NCBI RefSeq assembly: GCF_030151805.1
Contig: NZ_JASLCN010000465.1
Coordinates: forward strand, 1 to 5,248
Direction: 5' to 3'
DNA from: Fluviicola sp.
GTDB taxonomy: Bacteria; Bacteroidota; Bacteroidia; Flavobacteriales_D; Crocinitomicaceae
DNA length: 5,248 nucleotides
Made by a program: the position numbers and the translations under genes. Below the pieces are notes generated by a model that saw only the letters and a list, made by a program, of their open reading frames with translations, did not search any database and had not been told where the DNA came from. Below are positions 1 through 5,248 of this stretch, piece by piece. Each line of letters starts with the position of its first letter. Positions within the stretch are counted from its first letter, which is position 1.

Positions 1-536
1 ATTCATATATTTTTTCCAAAAAAGCTTTAATCTTTGAGAAAAAACTGAATTATATCAAGATAGTTGGATTGATTGTACCGTTTGTAATAGGTACGATTGC
101 TTTAGGAGGGAATTCAAGTATACTAAACATTTTAATCTACGTAGGTGGAGCACTGATGATTTTCCAAGCGACCATCTCCTTTTTAGCCATCTTGAACAAA
201 TGGGACGAGAAATATGCATATTTCATTGAATCAAAAATCGATCGAGGAAATTTGTCGGAAGAATTTAAACAATTATCTAAAATCCCATCATCAGAGCTTG
301 CTGAATTAAAATCTAAATACGCGATTGCGAAAACAAAGCTCTCGGGAAGAGAAACACAAGACGCAAAATTCGAAGTTAAAGAATGGGAACTGAGAATGGG
401 AATGCGTGCAGCACTTAGAGAATTCCAAAGTCAATGTGCAAATTGTCAAGTAAAGCCTTCAAATATGGTTCCATCTGATTGCGATGTTTGTGGGAACTAC
501 AAGAAAACAATAATTTATAAATTAATGGGAATATGA
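1..536 (+). CDS. SLATT-like 'mobilome CxxCx(11)CxxC' membrane protein, 5' end cut by window
   Basis: Partial gene with 177 visible residues. The frame is open from base 3 with no stop, so the TTG at 69 is an internal codon and the true start lies before the window. The sequence from base 3 (SYIFSKKALIFEKK...) fits the helix that precedes the membrane part in this family. Two hydrophobic segments follow, at about visible residues 19-36 and 41-64, then a W-D-E-K-Y turn and a charged, probably cytosolic helical region. The C-terminus carries C-A-N-C, exactly 11 residues, then C-D-V-C (bases 435-491), a likely zinc site. That spacing and the 2TM layout match the family NCBI names 'mobilome CxxCx(11)CxxC protein', related to SLATT 2TM domains. 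SLATT proteins are proposed pore-forming effectors in nucleotide-signalling conflict systems; that role is inference here. The stop overlaps the next start (ATGA), implying translational coupling. Confidence 0.8.
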   Translation, partial: SYIFSKKALIFEKKLNYIKIVGLIVPFVIGTIALGGNSSILNILIYVGGALMIFQATISFLAILNKWDEKYAYFIESKIDRGNLSEEFKQLSKIPSSELAELKSKYAIAKTKLSGRETQDAKFEVKEWELRMGMRAALREFQSQCANCQVKPSNMVPSDCDVCGNYKKTIIYKLMGI

Positions 537-727
537 ATGAATTATCTGTAAAAGCAAAACTACTATTCAAAGGTTTTACTGAACTTACTCCAACTGAACA
601 AGCAAAACTGCTGGAGATATTAAGGGACTACGATTCTGGTTTTTTACGAAAAATCACTTTAAGCGAAGCATTAAGTAAGAGCCTTGGGCCAATGAATACT
701 AATTCTTGTCCAGTATGTGGCAAATGA
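533..727 (+). CDS. Small protein (64 aa) with C-terminal CPVCGK knuckle
   Basis: I do not recognise a named family. The ATG at 533 overlaps the TGA of the upstream gene in an ATGA junction, so it is probably translated by coupling and works with that membrane protein. Residues 4-36 look helical and amphipathic (KAKLLFKGF, then TPTEQAKLLEIL). A second short helix covers about 42-51, followed by a G-P-M-N linker and the terminal C-P-V-C-G-K with Cys59 and Cys62. A single CxxC at the very end is half a zinc ribbon. It could be completed by dimerisation or by a partner, for example the cysteine cluster of the upstream protein; this is inference. Composition is AT-rich like its neighbours. It is likely a real gene because of the coupling, the coherent reading frame and the terminal cysteine motif. 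Confidence 0.65.
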   Translation: MNELSVKAKLLFKGFTELTPTEQAKLLEILRDYDSGFLRKITLSEALSKSLGPMNTNSCPVCGK

Positions 728-764
728 TCTTTGTAATTTGTATTAAAATTAAATCTTGCACAAA

Positions 765-1454
765 ATGAACATTACGAACCTATTATCAAAGGCTGAACTG
801 TTTCAAGAGTTGATTATTACTTCTGGATTTCGTAGAGATTTAGGAGATTACATTCAATCTATCCAGCAATCACATAATCAAAACTTGGTATTTATGAAAG
901 ATTTGTCGGAAAGAATTAAGAAGAAGTATTATTACTTCGAAGATCATGGATTATTTTCTGATTTGAAGCTATTACTTAAAGACTCAGCATTTACAGAAAA
1001 TGGAACATTTGAAAAACTCGTGGAATTGGATCTCAATACGGAAATAGATGCTAATTCATATTATGACTCTTTTTATAATATTCTGAATCAACTTGTAATT
1101 GCAATCGATAATAATGTCAATGAAATTGAATCTATAACAAAAATCTTAAACATGTATGTTGAAGATGAACCAATAGTAAACGACAAGGAAAAGTCATTAA
1201 TAGCATTGGTTTTCAAGGATTTGAAAACAGTCGGAACGATCAAAGAGTTCTCTAAATCGTTAAATAAATGGAATAGAACACTTATTATTTTCCATACCTT
1301 AGTTAAGAGTGATTCTCCTTCAGAAATAACTTTAGATAGCATTCACAATGGCTCGATTGAAGTTATATGTAATGTAGATGTGGATGTATCAGCTGATCTT
1401 GCTCAAATGTTTAAATATGGTATGGAGGCTTTTGCAGCATATTTAGCTTATTGA
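765..1454 (+). CDS. Hypothetical protein (229 aa), third gene of the accessory operon
   Basis: No family recognised. I chose the ATG at 765; the TTG at 756 in the same frame adds only three residues and has no better ribosome site. The predicted protein is soluble, acidic and mostly helical. Residues 1-60 are helical with a basic KKKYYYFEDHG stretch, and 95-130 form a long N/E-rich helix. Residues 160-182 contain 'LNKWNRTLIIFHTLVKS'. The C-terminus has 'EITLDSIHNGSIEV' (187-200), which reads as a beta element with a conserved-looking N-G-S turn, then an amphipathic helix to 'AAYLAY' at the end. I see no catalytic motif, signal peptide or membrane helix. It starts 37 bases after the CPVCGK protein on the same strand with no terminator between, so co-transcription is likely. 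Codon use is very AT-rich. The abrupt hydrophobic end may mean a shortened C-terminus, though no continuation is visible downstream. Confidence 0.75.
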   Translation: MNITNLLSKAELFQELIITSGFRRDLGDYIQSIQQSHNQNLVFMKDLSERIKKKYYYFEDHGLFSDLKLLLKDSAFTENGTFEKLVELDLNTEIDANSYYDSFYNILNQLVIAIDNNVNEIESITKILNMYVEDEPIVNDKEKSLIALVFKDLKTVGTIKEFSKSLNKWNRTLIIFHTLVKSDSPSEITLDSIHNGSIEVICNVDVDVSADLAQMFKYGMEAFAAYLAY

Positions 1455-1469
1455 TCATATAATTAAAGG

Positions 1470-1482
1470 AAATGAAATCAAA
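1470..1482 (+). repeat. Direct repeat A, copy 1 (13 bp)
   Basis: AAATGAAATCAAA, identical to bases 1979-1991. It lies just after the accessory operon. The match is AT-rich, so chance cannot be excluded, but copies of repeat B follow both A copies in the same order. Confidence 0.5.
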
Positions 1483-1541
1483 CTTCTTTCTTTTATTCCA
1501 GAAGAAGATAATCCTGAAAATTAAATGTCCTATAATTATCA

Positions 1542-1554
1542 TTATGTTAAATAG
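1542..1554 (+). repeat. Direct repeat B, copy 1 (13 bp)
   Basis: TTATGTTAAATAG, identical to bases 2014-2026. Both copies are preceded within a few bases by ATAAT, so the similarity extends beyond the exact match. Two TTGACA hexamers (1556-1561 and 1570-1575) follow this copy only. Confidence 0.55.
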
Positions 1555-1978
1555 CTTGACAAACCAACTTTGACATTTATTGTGCATCACTACAGATTCT
1601 TTGAATTATTTCTCCACTTCCTTCAGCTACGATTCATCGAAAGAAAACTTCCTCTCACATGTGCACAAAAGATTCAAGTTCAATTATCGTTTCACTGAAT
1701 CCAATTCCCACTCATTAAAACACTGTTTTACAAACACCTACATAAAATTATTTCGGACAAACTTCAATCAAAAAAAATTCTACGCGATTCTCCGGAACCA
1801 AATTCTGGATTGTTAATAAGAATTCACCCGATTTGATTCAGTGTCCGGATTCAAACAAATCTCTGTGCTTTGGCAATCACCAATAGATTTAACGTTATCT
1901 CTTTCAGTGAAATACAAAATCCTGGTTGAGTCTGGAAATCCGTTATTTCAAAATTCCTGAATTTACGCACCAATACTC

Positions 1979-1991
1979 AAATGAAATCAAA
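1979..1991 (+). repeat. Direct repeat A, copy 2 (13 bp)
   Basis: AAATGAAATCAAA, second copy of the motif at 1470-1482. Here it is 22 bases from repeat B, against 59 bases in the first pair. Confidence 0.5.
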
Positions 1992-2013
1992 TAGCGCATT
2001 CTCGCGCATAATC

Positions 2014-2026
2014 TTATGTTAAATAG
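2014..2026 (+). repeat. Direct repeat B, copy 2 (13 bp)
   Basis: TTATGTTAAATAG, second copy of the motif at 1542-1554. Its first seven bases also form the left arm of an inverted repeat with 2041-2047. Confidence 0.55.
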
Positions 2027-2047
2027 GAAGAGCGCTTTTAAACATAA
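2014..2047. repeat. Inverted repeat around AGCGCT
   Basis: TTATGTT (2014-2020) is the exact reverse complement of AACATAA (2041-2047). The 20-base spacer contains the 6-bp palindrome AGCGCT at 2031-2036. It lies about 110 bases before the next gene and has no T-run after it, so it looks more like a protein-binding or recombination site than a terminator. The function is unknown. Confidence 0.4.
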
Positions 2048-2157
2048 CCAGGAGCGTTCGTTTCAAAACAAACACAGCGAATTATTTTCCATTCTTTCAT
2101 GAAACTTTTCCAACCAAAAGGACGTCTTGATACAAACCCAATACTAAAATACTATTT

Positions 2158-3828
2158 ATGAGAATTAGATCTTTACTACTTTCATCGGCGCTGTTATTGG
2201 CGGCGGGCTCTTTTGCACAACACATTGATTCGTCATTTGCGGTTAATGGTTACCTCCCCTATCAAGGTCCGAATTCCAATAGTGAAGGAAATCTGGGCTC
2301 AGGTTACGCTTCGGCTATTCAACCGGATGGGAAAATTGTCACCGTTCTTGCCCGTGACGCCAATGTCACTTCCGACTTGTTCATGTATCTCTACCGCTAT
2401 TTACCGAATGGAATGCCGGATCCGACTTTCGGAGTAAACGGTTCCACTAAAACCTTCTGCGGACAAACCAGTATCGGTTACGATGTTGAAATTCAGCCGG
2501 ATGGAAAAATTGTCATGATCGGCGAATCCAAGTATTGCGTTAACGGAATTTGTGGAGCAAGCCAATTCGTAATGATGCGCTTTAAAACAAATGGAAGCCT
2601 CGATTCTACCTTTGGAAACAACGGTCATATCTTAACGGATGATGTATTCGGAACCACCGGAACCTATTCCATCCCGAAAAGTCTTCACATTCTTCCCAAT
2701 GGGAAATTTTTGGTTGGAGGCCGCGGTCCGGGTGGAAAACCGGCTATCGCACGACTCAATTCGAATGGTTTTGCCGATATGACTTATGGAACAAATGGCT
2801 ATTTTTCGTTGGTAAATGTACCCAACACGCAGTTCAAAGACATGGTAATTGGTTCAAACGGCGAAGCTTACGGATTGCTTTTCAAATCGAGCTGGGACCA
2901 AACGACCATTTCCTATGATTCGACTAATTACTCAGATAATGTGGTTTTCAAACTAACTCCTGGCGGAACATTGGATCCTGCTTTCGGAACGAATGGAATC
3001 TTCACTTTTGGAACGGACGTTACAGACCAACCGTTTTCCATTGCCTTATCGAGTACGGGCAAGTTATTGGTTGCCGGTTATAATATGTCGGAACATTATT
3101 ATTATTCTCCAATGGATTTTAGTGGCTATGGCGAAGCAAACAGAGGATTTGTGGCTTTTGTAAACGCAAACGGTACATTGGATATGAACATTCCAAACGG
3201 ATTCTCAAACTTCGATTTCCTCGAAGACAGCGCAACGTTCTTCAATAAAATCATCGAAAGAAGTCCGAATGAGTTCCTGATCTGTGGATTCACTACCGAT
3301 TATGTCGGTGGAAATTTCCAAAACAAAGGATTGATTGTCAGTATGAATACCCAGGGACAATTAAATCAATCATTTAATGGAAACGGGTACATGATTTTTG
3401 ACCACGGAATTGTTGGAACCTCCGGATGGAATGGAAAACTGGCAAATTTCATGGATGTCGATGTAATCGGCAGCAACAAAATCTTACTGACTGGTTACCG
3501 GAATCCGGTTGGAGGAGCAACAAAAGGAAGCATTTACATCTTGCAGCTGACTTTCGGAACGAGCGGAAACCTGGGAGTTGAAGACCTATCTGCAGAACAG
3601 GAATTTTCATCTTATCCGAATCCGGTTACAAACGGTCGTTTTATGATCAATATTGAAGAAACCGCACAGATTGAATTAATTGCTCTTGACGGACGAACAC
3701 TTTATCAAAGTCAGGTATCACAAGGAATTTCTGAAGTATTCGTTCAATCTGAATACAAAGGAGTTGCAATCCTGAAAGTACAGACACCAGACGGAAAAAC
3801 GGGAACCAAAAAAATGTTGTTTGAGTAA
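2158..3828 (+). CDS. Secreted delta-60-repeat beta-propeller protein with T9SS type A sorting domain
   Basis: This 556-residue protein starts at an ATG that gives a clear signal peptide: MRIR, a hydrophobic core to about residue 17, and likely cleavage at SFA-Q (20/21). Residues 23-470 are delta-60 repeats (TIGR02608 / DUF5122 type). Each pairs a P-D/N-G-K strand (55, 113, 179, then weaker at 232, 298, 369, 438) with an 'NGxLDxxFGxNG' motif (87-95, 148-156, 206-214, 272-280, 402-410). The first half-motif, IDSSFAVNG, follows the signal peptide directly, and a partial one (TFGTSG) ends the repeats. About 480-556 is a T9SS type A sorting domain with S-Y-P-N-P at 485-489 and a closing K-K-M-L-F-E. 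Such tails are removed during export through the outer membrane. The binding partner or function of the propeller is unknown. GC is clearly higher than in bases 1-1454. A strong hairpin terminator follows 64 bases after the stop. Confidence 0.93.
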   Translation: MRIRSLLLSSALLLAAGSFAQHIDSSFAVNGYLPYQGPNSNSEGNLGSGYASAIQPDGKIVTVLARDANVTSDLFMYLYRYLPNGMPDPTFGVNGSTKTFCGQTSIGYDVEIQPDGKIVMIGESKYCVNGICGASQFVMMRFKTNGSLDSTFGNNGHILTDDVFGTTGTYSIPKSLHILPNGKFLVGGRGPGGKPAIARLNSNGFADMTYGTNGYFSLVNVPNTQFKDMVIGSNGEAYGLLFKSSWDQTTISYDSTNYSDNVVFKLTPGGTLDPAFGTNGIFTFGTDVTDQPFSIALSSTGKLLVAGYNMSEHYYYSPMDFSGYGEANRGFVAFVNANGTLDMNIPNGFSNFDFLEDSATFFNKIIERSPNEFLICGFTTDYVGGNFQNKGLIVSMNTQGQLNQSFNGNGYMIFDHGIVGTSGWNGKLANFMDVDVIGSNKILLTGYRNPVGGATKGSIYILQLTFGTSGNLGVEDLSAEQEFSSYPNPVTNGRFMINIEETAQIELIALDGRTLYQSQVSQGISEVFVQSEYKGVAILKVQTPDGKTGTKKMLFE

Positions 3829-3892
3829 TTCCTTTTGGTCCTCGAACAGATGAAATAAATAAACGAAAATACAATCACGCCTGAATTGTAAC

Positions 3893-3960
3893 CGTGAAGA
3901 TGCGGAGAACGTGAAGTCCGAAATGACTCCTTTGCGTTCTTTGCATCTTCGCGTTTTTTT
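3893..3960 (+). terminator. Rho-independent terminator, 24-bp stem plus T-run
   Basis: Bases 3893-3916 pair without a gap to 3930-3953, leaving a 13-base loop, and seven T's follow at 3954-3960. Nineteen pairs are Watson-Crick. The other five (3895-3951, 3904-3942, 3905-3941, 3912-3934, 3913-3933) are G-U in the + strand RNA and would be A-C mismatches in the minus strand RNA. The structure therefore serves + strand transcription, ending the propeller gene's transcript. Confidence 0.85.
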
Positions 3961-3975
3961 GATGTAGATTCGCAA

Positions 3976-3993
3976 GTTCGCGATATTGCGAAC
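3976..3993. repeat. Short hairpin GTTCGC / GCGAAC
   Basis: A 6-bp perfect inverted repeat with a 6-base spacer, without a T-run, between the terminator and the promoter of the DUF4268 gene. It could be an operator or a minor RNA hairpin; nothing in the sequence decides. Confidence 0.3.
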
Positions 3994-4092
3994 AGCCTTA
4001 GAAAACATGGAGATTCAGCGCGAAAAAAGTTCCGAAATCGTTACAAGTTGTTAAATCAAAAACACCTCATTTCCAAACCTCGAATACAAATG

Positions 4093-4100
4093 TATCTTTG
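4093..4100 (+). promoter_or_regulatory. Bacteroidota -7 promoter element (TATCTTTG)
   Basis: TATCTTTG matches the Bacteroidota -7 consensus TAnnTTTG exactly and is followed by C. It lies 18 bases before the ATG at 4119, which would leave a leader of roughly 10-15 bases. No TTG sits at the expected -33 spacing; the nearest, at 4048-4050, is too far away. The in-frame TTG at 4098 is part of this element, which argues against it as a start codon. Confidence 0.65.
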
Positions 4101-4118
4101 CATCAAAGTATCCGAAAT

Positions 4119-4583
4119 ATGTACTCCAAAGAAGCACTCAAGCAATTAAAAACCGATTTCTGGAACCAATTCAAAGTGAAGATGCAAAAAACGCGTTCTT
4201 CCAACGGTCGCAGAATGAACTGGCTTGCTTATCCTTCCGAGGTGAAAAACATCTATATCCGTGTAGACGCAGATGGTAAAGGAGCTCGTTTAACAGTTGA
4301 TATTCAAGGGAAAGACGAAGGAGTCCGTCAAATTTTGTGGGAGCAGCTCTATGAATTAAAAGTCGTCATGGAATCTGAAATGGGAACGGAAGGAACCTGG
4401 ATCGAAAACACTTCTTCACCTTCAGTTCCTCAGTTCAACCGCATCATTTGGGAACGAACCGATCTGAATTTCTTCAATCCGGAAGATCATGCTGAAATTC
4501 AGAGCTTTCTGGCAGATCGTCTCATTCATTTCGATGCATTTTATCAAGAATTTAAGGATATTCTGATAAATCTGGCAATGTAG
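4119..4583 (+). CDS. Stand-alone DUF4268 domain protein (154 aa)
   Basis: I place the start at the ATG at 4119 (MYSKEALKQLK). The upstream in-frame TTG at 4098 overlaps the -7 element and would precede the transcription start. The whole protein matches my memory of DUF4268 (PF14088): 'FWNQF' (14-18), 'MNWLAYPSEVKNIYIRVDADG' across 33-53, the 'DEGVRQILWEQLYELK' helix (66-81), 'FNRIIWERTDLNFFNPEDH' across 106-124, and the closing 'LADRLIHFDAFYQEF' (131-145). DUF4268 also occurs as the C-terminal part of longer proteins with nuclease-like N-terminal domains. This copy lacks any such partner and shows no catalytic motif. It is predicted cytosolic, with no signal peptide or membrane segment. It has its own promoter and is isolated from the preceding gene by a terminator, so it is probably monocistronic. 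The biochemical role of the family is not known to me. Confidence 0.85.
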   Translation: MYSKEALKQLKTDFWNQFKVKMQKTRSSNGRRMNWLAYPSEVKNIYIRVDADGKGARLTVDIQGKDEGVRQILWEQLYELKVVMESEMGTEGTWIENTSSPSVPQFNRIIWERTDLNFFNPEDHAEIQSFLADRLIHFDAFYQEFKDILINLAM

Positions 4584-4595
4584 CCAAAGTCTTTG

Positions 4596-4603
4596 TATTT
4601 TTG
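4596..4603 (+). promoter_or_regulatory. Bacteroidota -7 promoter element (TATTTTTG) next to the start codon
   Basis: TATTTTTG fits TAnnTTTG and is followed by C. It ends only four bases before the ATG at 4608, so transcription would begin at or very near the start codon. No TTG is seen at the usual -33 spacing, which lies inside the end of the DUF4268 gene. Confidence 0.5.
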
Positions 4604-4607
4604 CTTT

Positions 4608-5248
4608 ATGTTAAAACAAATAGCCTTTTTTTCAAGCGTTTTGGTTTCAGCGCTTTCGTTGAATGCTCAAACTACCATTTTGGAAGAAGATTTCCAACAG
4701 GGAATCCCTGCTAACTGGACCATCATCAAGAACGATTCTTACATAGAACAAGATGCTCAGTTCGCTCCCGGATGGATTACAATTGCAGATCCTGCTAATT
4801 CAAACGATTCGGCCGCAGCAGCGACATCTTATTTCACAACAAACGGAAAAGCAAGCCGTTGGTTAATTTCGCCGCCCGTGACAATCGGTACGTATGGAAA
4901 CTACCTGAAATGGAAGGCAAGATCTTTCGACCCAAGCTATCCGGACACTTACCAGGTATTGGTTTCAACAACTGATACGCAAATTGCAAGTTTTAACGAT
5001 ACCATTTCCCGTGTCGTTTTCGAATCGGAAGAATGGACGGAACGCGAAGTGAATTTATCCGAACAAGGTTATTCAAACGGACAAACCATTCACCTGGCAT
5101 TTGTGTTGGAAACAACCGGAGGATTCAAATTGTTACTGGATAGCATCCGTGTTCGAAAAGACGATCCGCTTTCATTGAATGAGAACAACCTGAAAACCGA
5201 TATCAGTATTTATCCGAATCCTACCACAGACTTTATTCAATTTTCGGC
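4608..5248 (+). CDS. Secreted choice-of-anchor-J protein with T9SS type A tail, 3' end cut by window
   Basis: Partial gene with 213 complete codons visible and no stop before the window end. The ATG at 4608 gives a signal peptide, MLKQIAFFSSVLVSALSLNAQ without its last few residues being mature, with likely cleavage at A20-Q21. From residue 24 comes a jelly-roll-like 'choice-of-anchor J' (cleaved-adhesin type, PF07675) domain. Its marks are E-E-D-F, 'GIPANWTIIKND' (32-43), 'SRWLISPPV' (83-91), 'YLKWKARSFDPSYPDTYQV' across 99-117, 'IHLAFVLE' (161-168) and 'LLLDSIRV' (175-182). A linker leads into a T9SS type A sorting domain with S-I-Y-P-N-P at 200-205. The protein is therefore exported by Sec and T9SS to the cell surface or medium. 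These domains often bind carbohydrate or mediate adhesion, but no substrate can be named. A domain this short directly before the tail suggests a small secreted protein of perhaps 260-270 residues. It starts 24 bases after the DUF4268 stop but appears to have its own promoter. Confidence 0.88.
   Translation, partial: MLKQIAFFSSVLVSALSLNAQTTILEEDFQQGIPANWTIIKNDSYIEQDAQFAPGWITIADPANSNDSAAAATSYFTTNGKASRWLISPPVTIGTYGNYLKWKARSFDPSYPDTYQVLVSTTDTQIASFNDTISRVVFESEEWTEREVNLSEQGYSNGQTIHLAFVLETTGGFKLLLDSIRVRKDDPLSLNENNLKTDISIYPNPTTDFIQFS

Larger units (their letters stand above)
1455..2157. other. Gene-free AT-rich intergenic region
   Basis: About 700 bases between the accessory operon and the delta-60-repeat gene, with no ORF I would call. 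The open + frame at 1580-1816 has only a TTG start and no recognisable protein character. A 33-codon ATG frame (1472-1573) and a 39-codon minus-strand GTG frame (1970-1851) are too short and unsupported. The stretch does hold two pairs of direct repeats and an inverted repeat, listed separately. I found no tRNA, no transposase remnant and no good TAnnTTTG promoter for the gene at 2158. It is a plausible site for the accessory block's edge. Confidence 0.6.

Noticed and set aside
69..71. TTG as the start of the first gene
   Set aside because: The frame stays open to base 3 and the upstream residues fit the family, so the codon is internal and the start is outside the window.
756..758. TTG as the start of the 229-aa protein
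   Set aside because: An ATG follows nine bases later in frame, with no ribosome site favouring the TTG.
1483..1507. CTTCTT / AAGAAG hairpin after the accessory operon as a terminator
   Set aside because: The stem is weak and AT-rich with no T-run after it.
1472..1573. 33-codon ATG frame beginning MKSNFFLLFQKK, lysine-rich and hydrophobic
   Set aside because: An AAAGGA lies only one base from the ATG, too close to act as a ribosome site. The sequence is low-complexity and AT-driven, and no family is recognised.
1580..1816. 78-codon + strand frame
   Set aside because: It has only a TTG start, no plausible domain or promoter, and a composition like the surrounding non-coding DNA.
2100..2157. 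Promoter for the propeller gene
   Set aside because: No sequence close to TAnnTTTG with a suitably placed TTG was found, so no site is claimed.
3647..4008. Minus-strand frames over the end of the propeller gene and the terminator
   Set aside because: They are shadows of the real + strand gene and of the hairpin, and have no protein character.
4098..4100. TTG as the start of the DUF4268 gene
   Set aside because: It is part of the TATCTTTG promoter element, and the DUF4268 match begins at the ATG at 4119.

Overview
The window looks like chromosome from a member of the Bacteroidota, probably Flavobacteriales; a Fluviicola-like organism is only a guess. Two proteins have a Sec signal peptide ending in A-Q and a 'YPNP' C-terminal sorting domain of the type IX secretion system (T9SS). 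Two TAnnTTTG promoter elements are visible, and the starts lack good Shine-Dalgarno sites. All five genes lie on the + strand.

Left part (1-1454): an AT-rich accessory block of three same-direction genes. The first is a two-helix membrane protein with a C-terminal CxxC-x11-CxxC cluster, matching the SLATT-like 'mobilome CxxCx(11)CxxC' family. It is cut by the window edge, and its frame is open to base 3. It overlaps by ATGA a 64-residue protein ending in CPVCGK. A 229-residue protein that I do not recognise follows after 37 bases. This is the best candidate here for an undescribed system, possibly defence- or mobile-element-linked, but the function is inference only.

Middle (1455-2157): about 700 AT-rich bases with no convincing gene. 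It holds two pairs of 13-bp direct repeats in the same order about 500 bp apart, plus an inverted repeat. The boundary between the accessory block and the core-like chromosome probably lies here.

Right part (2158-5248): higher GC and ordinary Bacteroidota content. First comes a secreted delta-60-repeat beta-propeller protein with a T9SS tail, closed by a long hairpin terminator. A stand-alone DUF4268 protein with its own promoter follows. Last is the start of a secreted choice-of-anchor-J protein whose T9SS tail runs off the window. The two secreted proteins would share the Sec and T9SS export route. Nothing ties DUF4268 to them except position.
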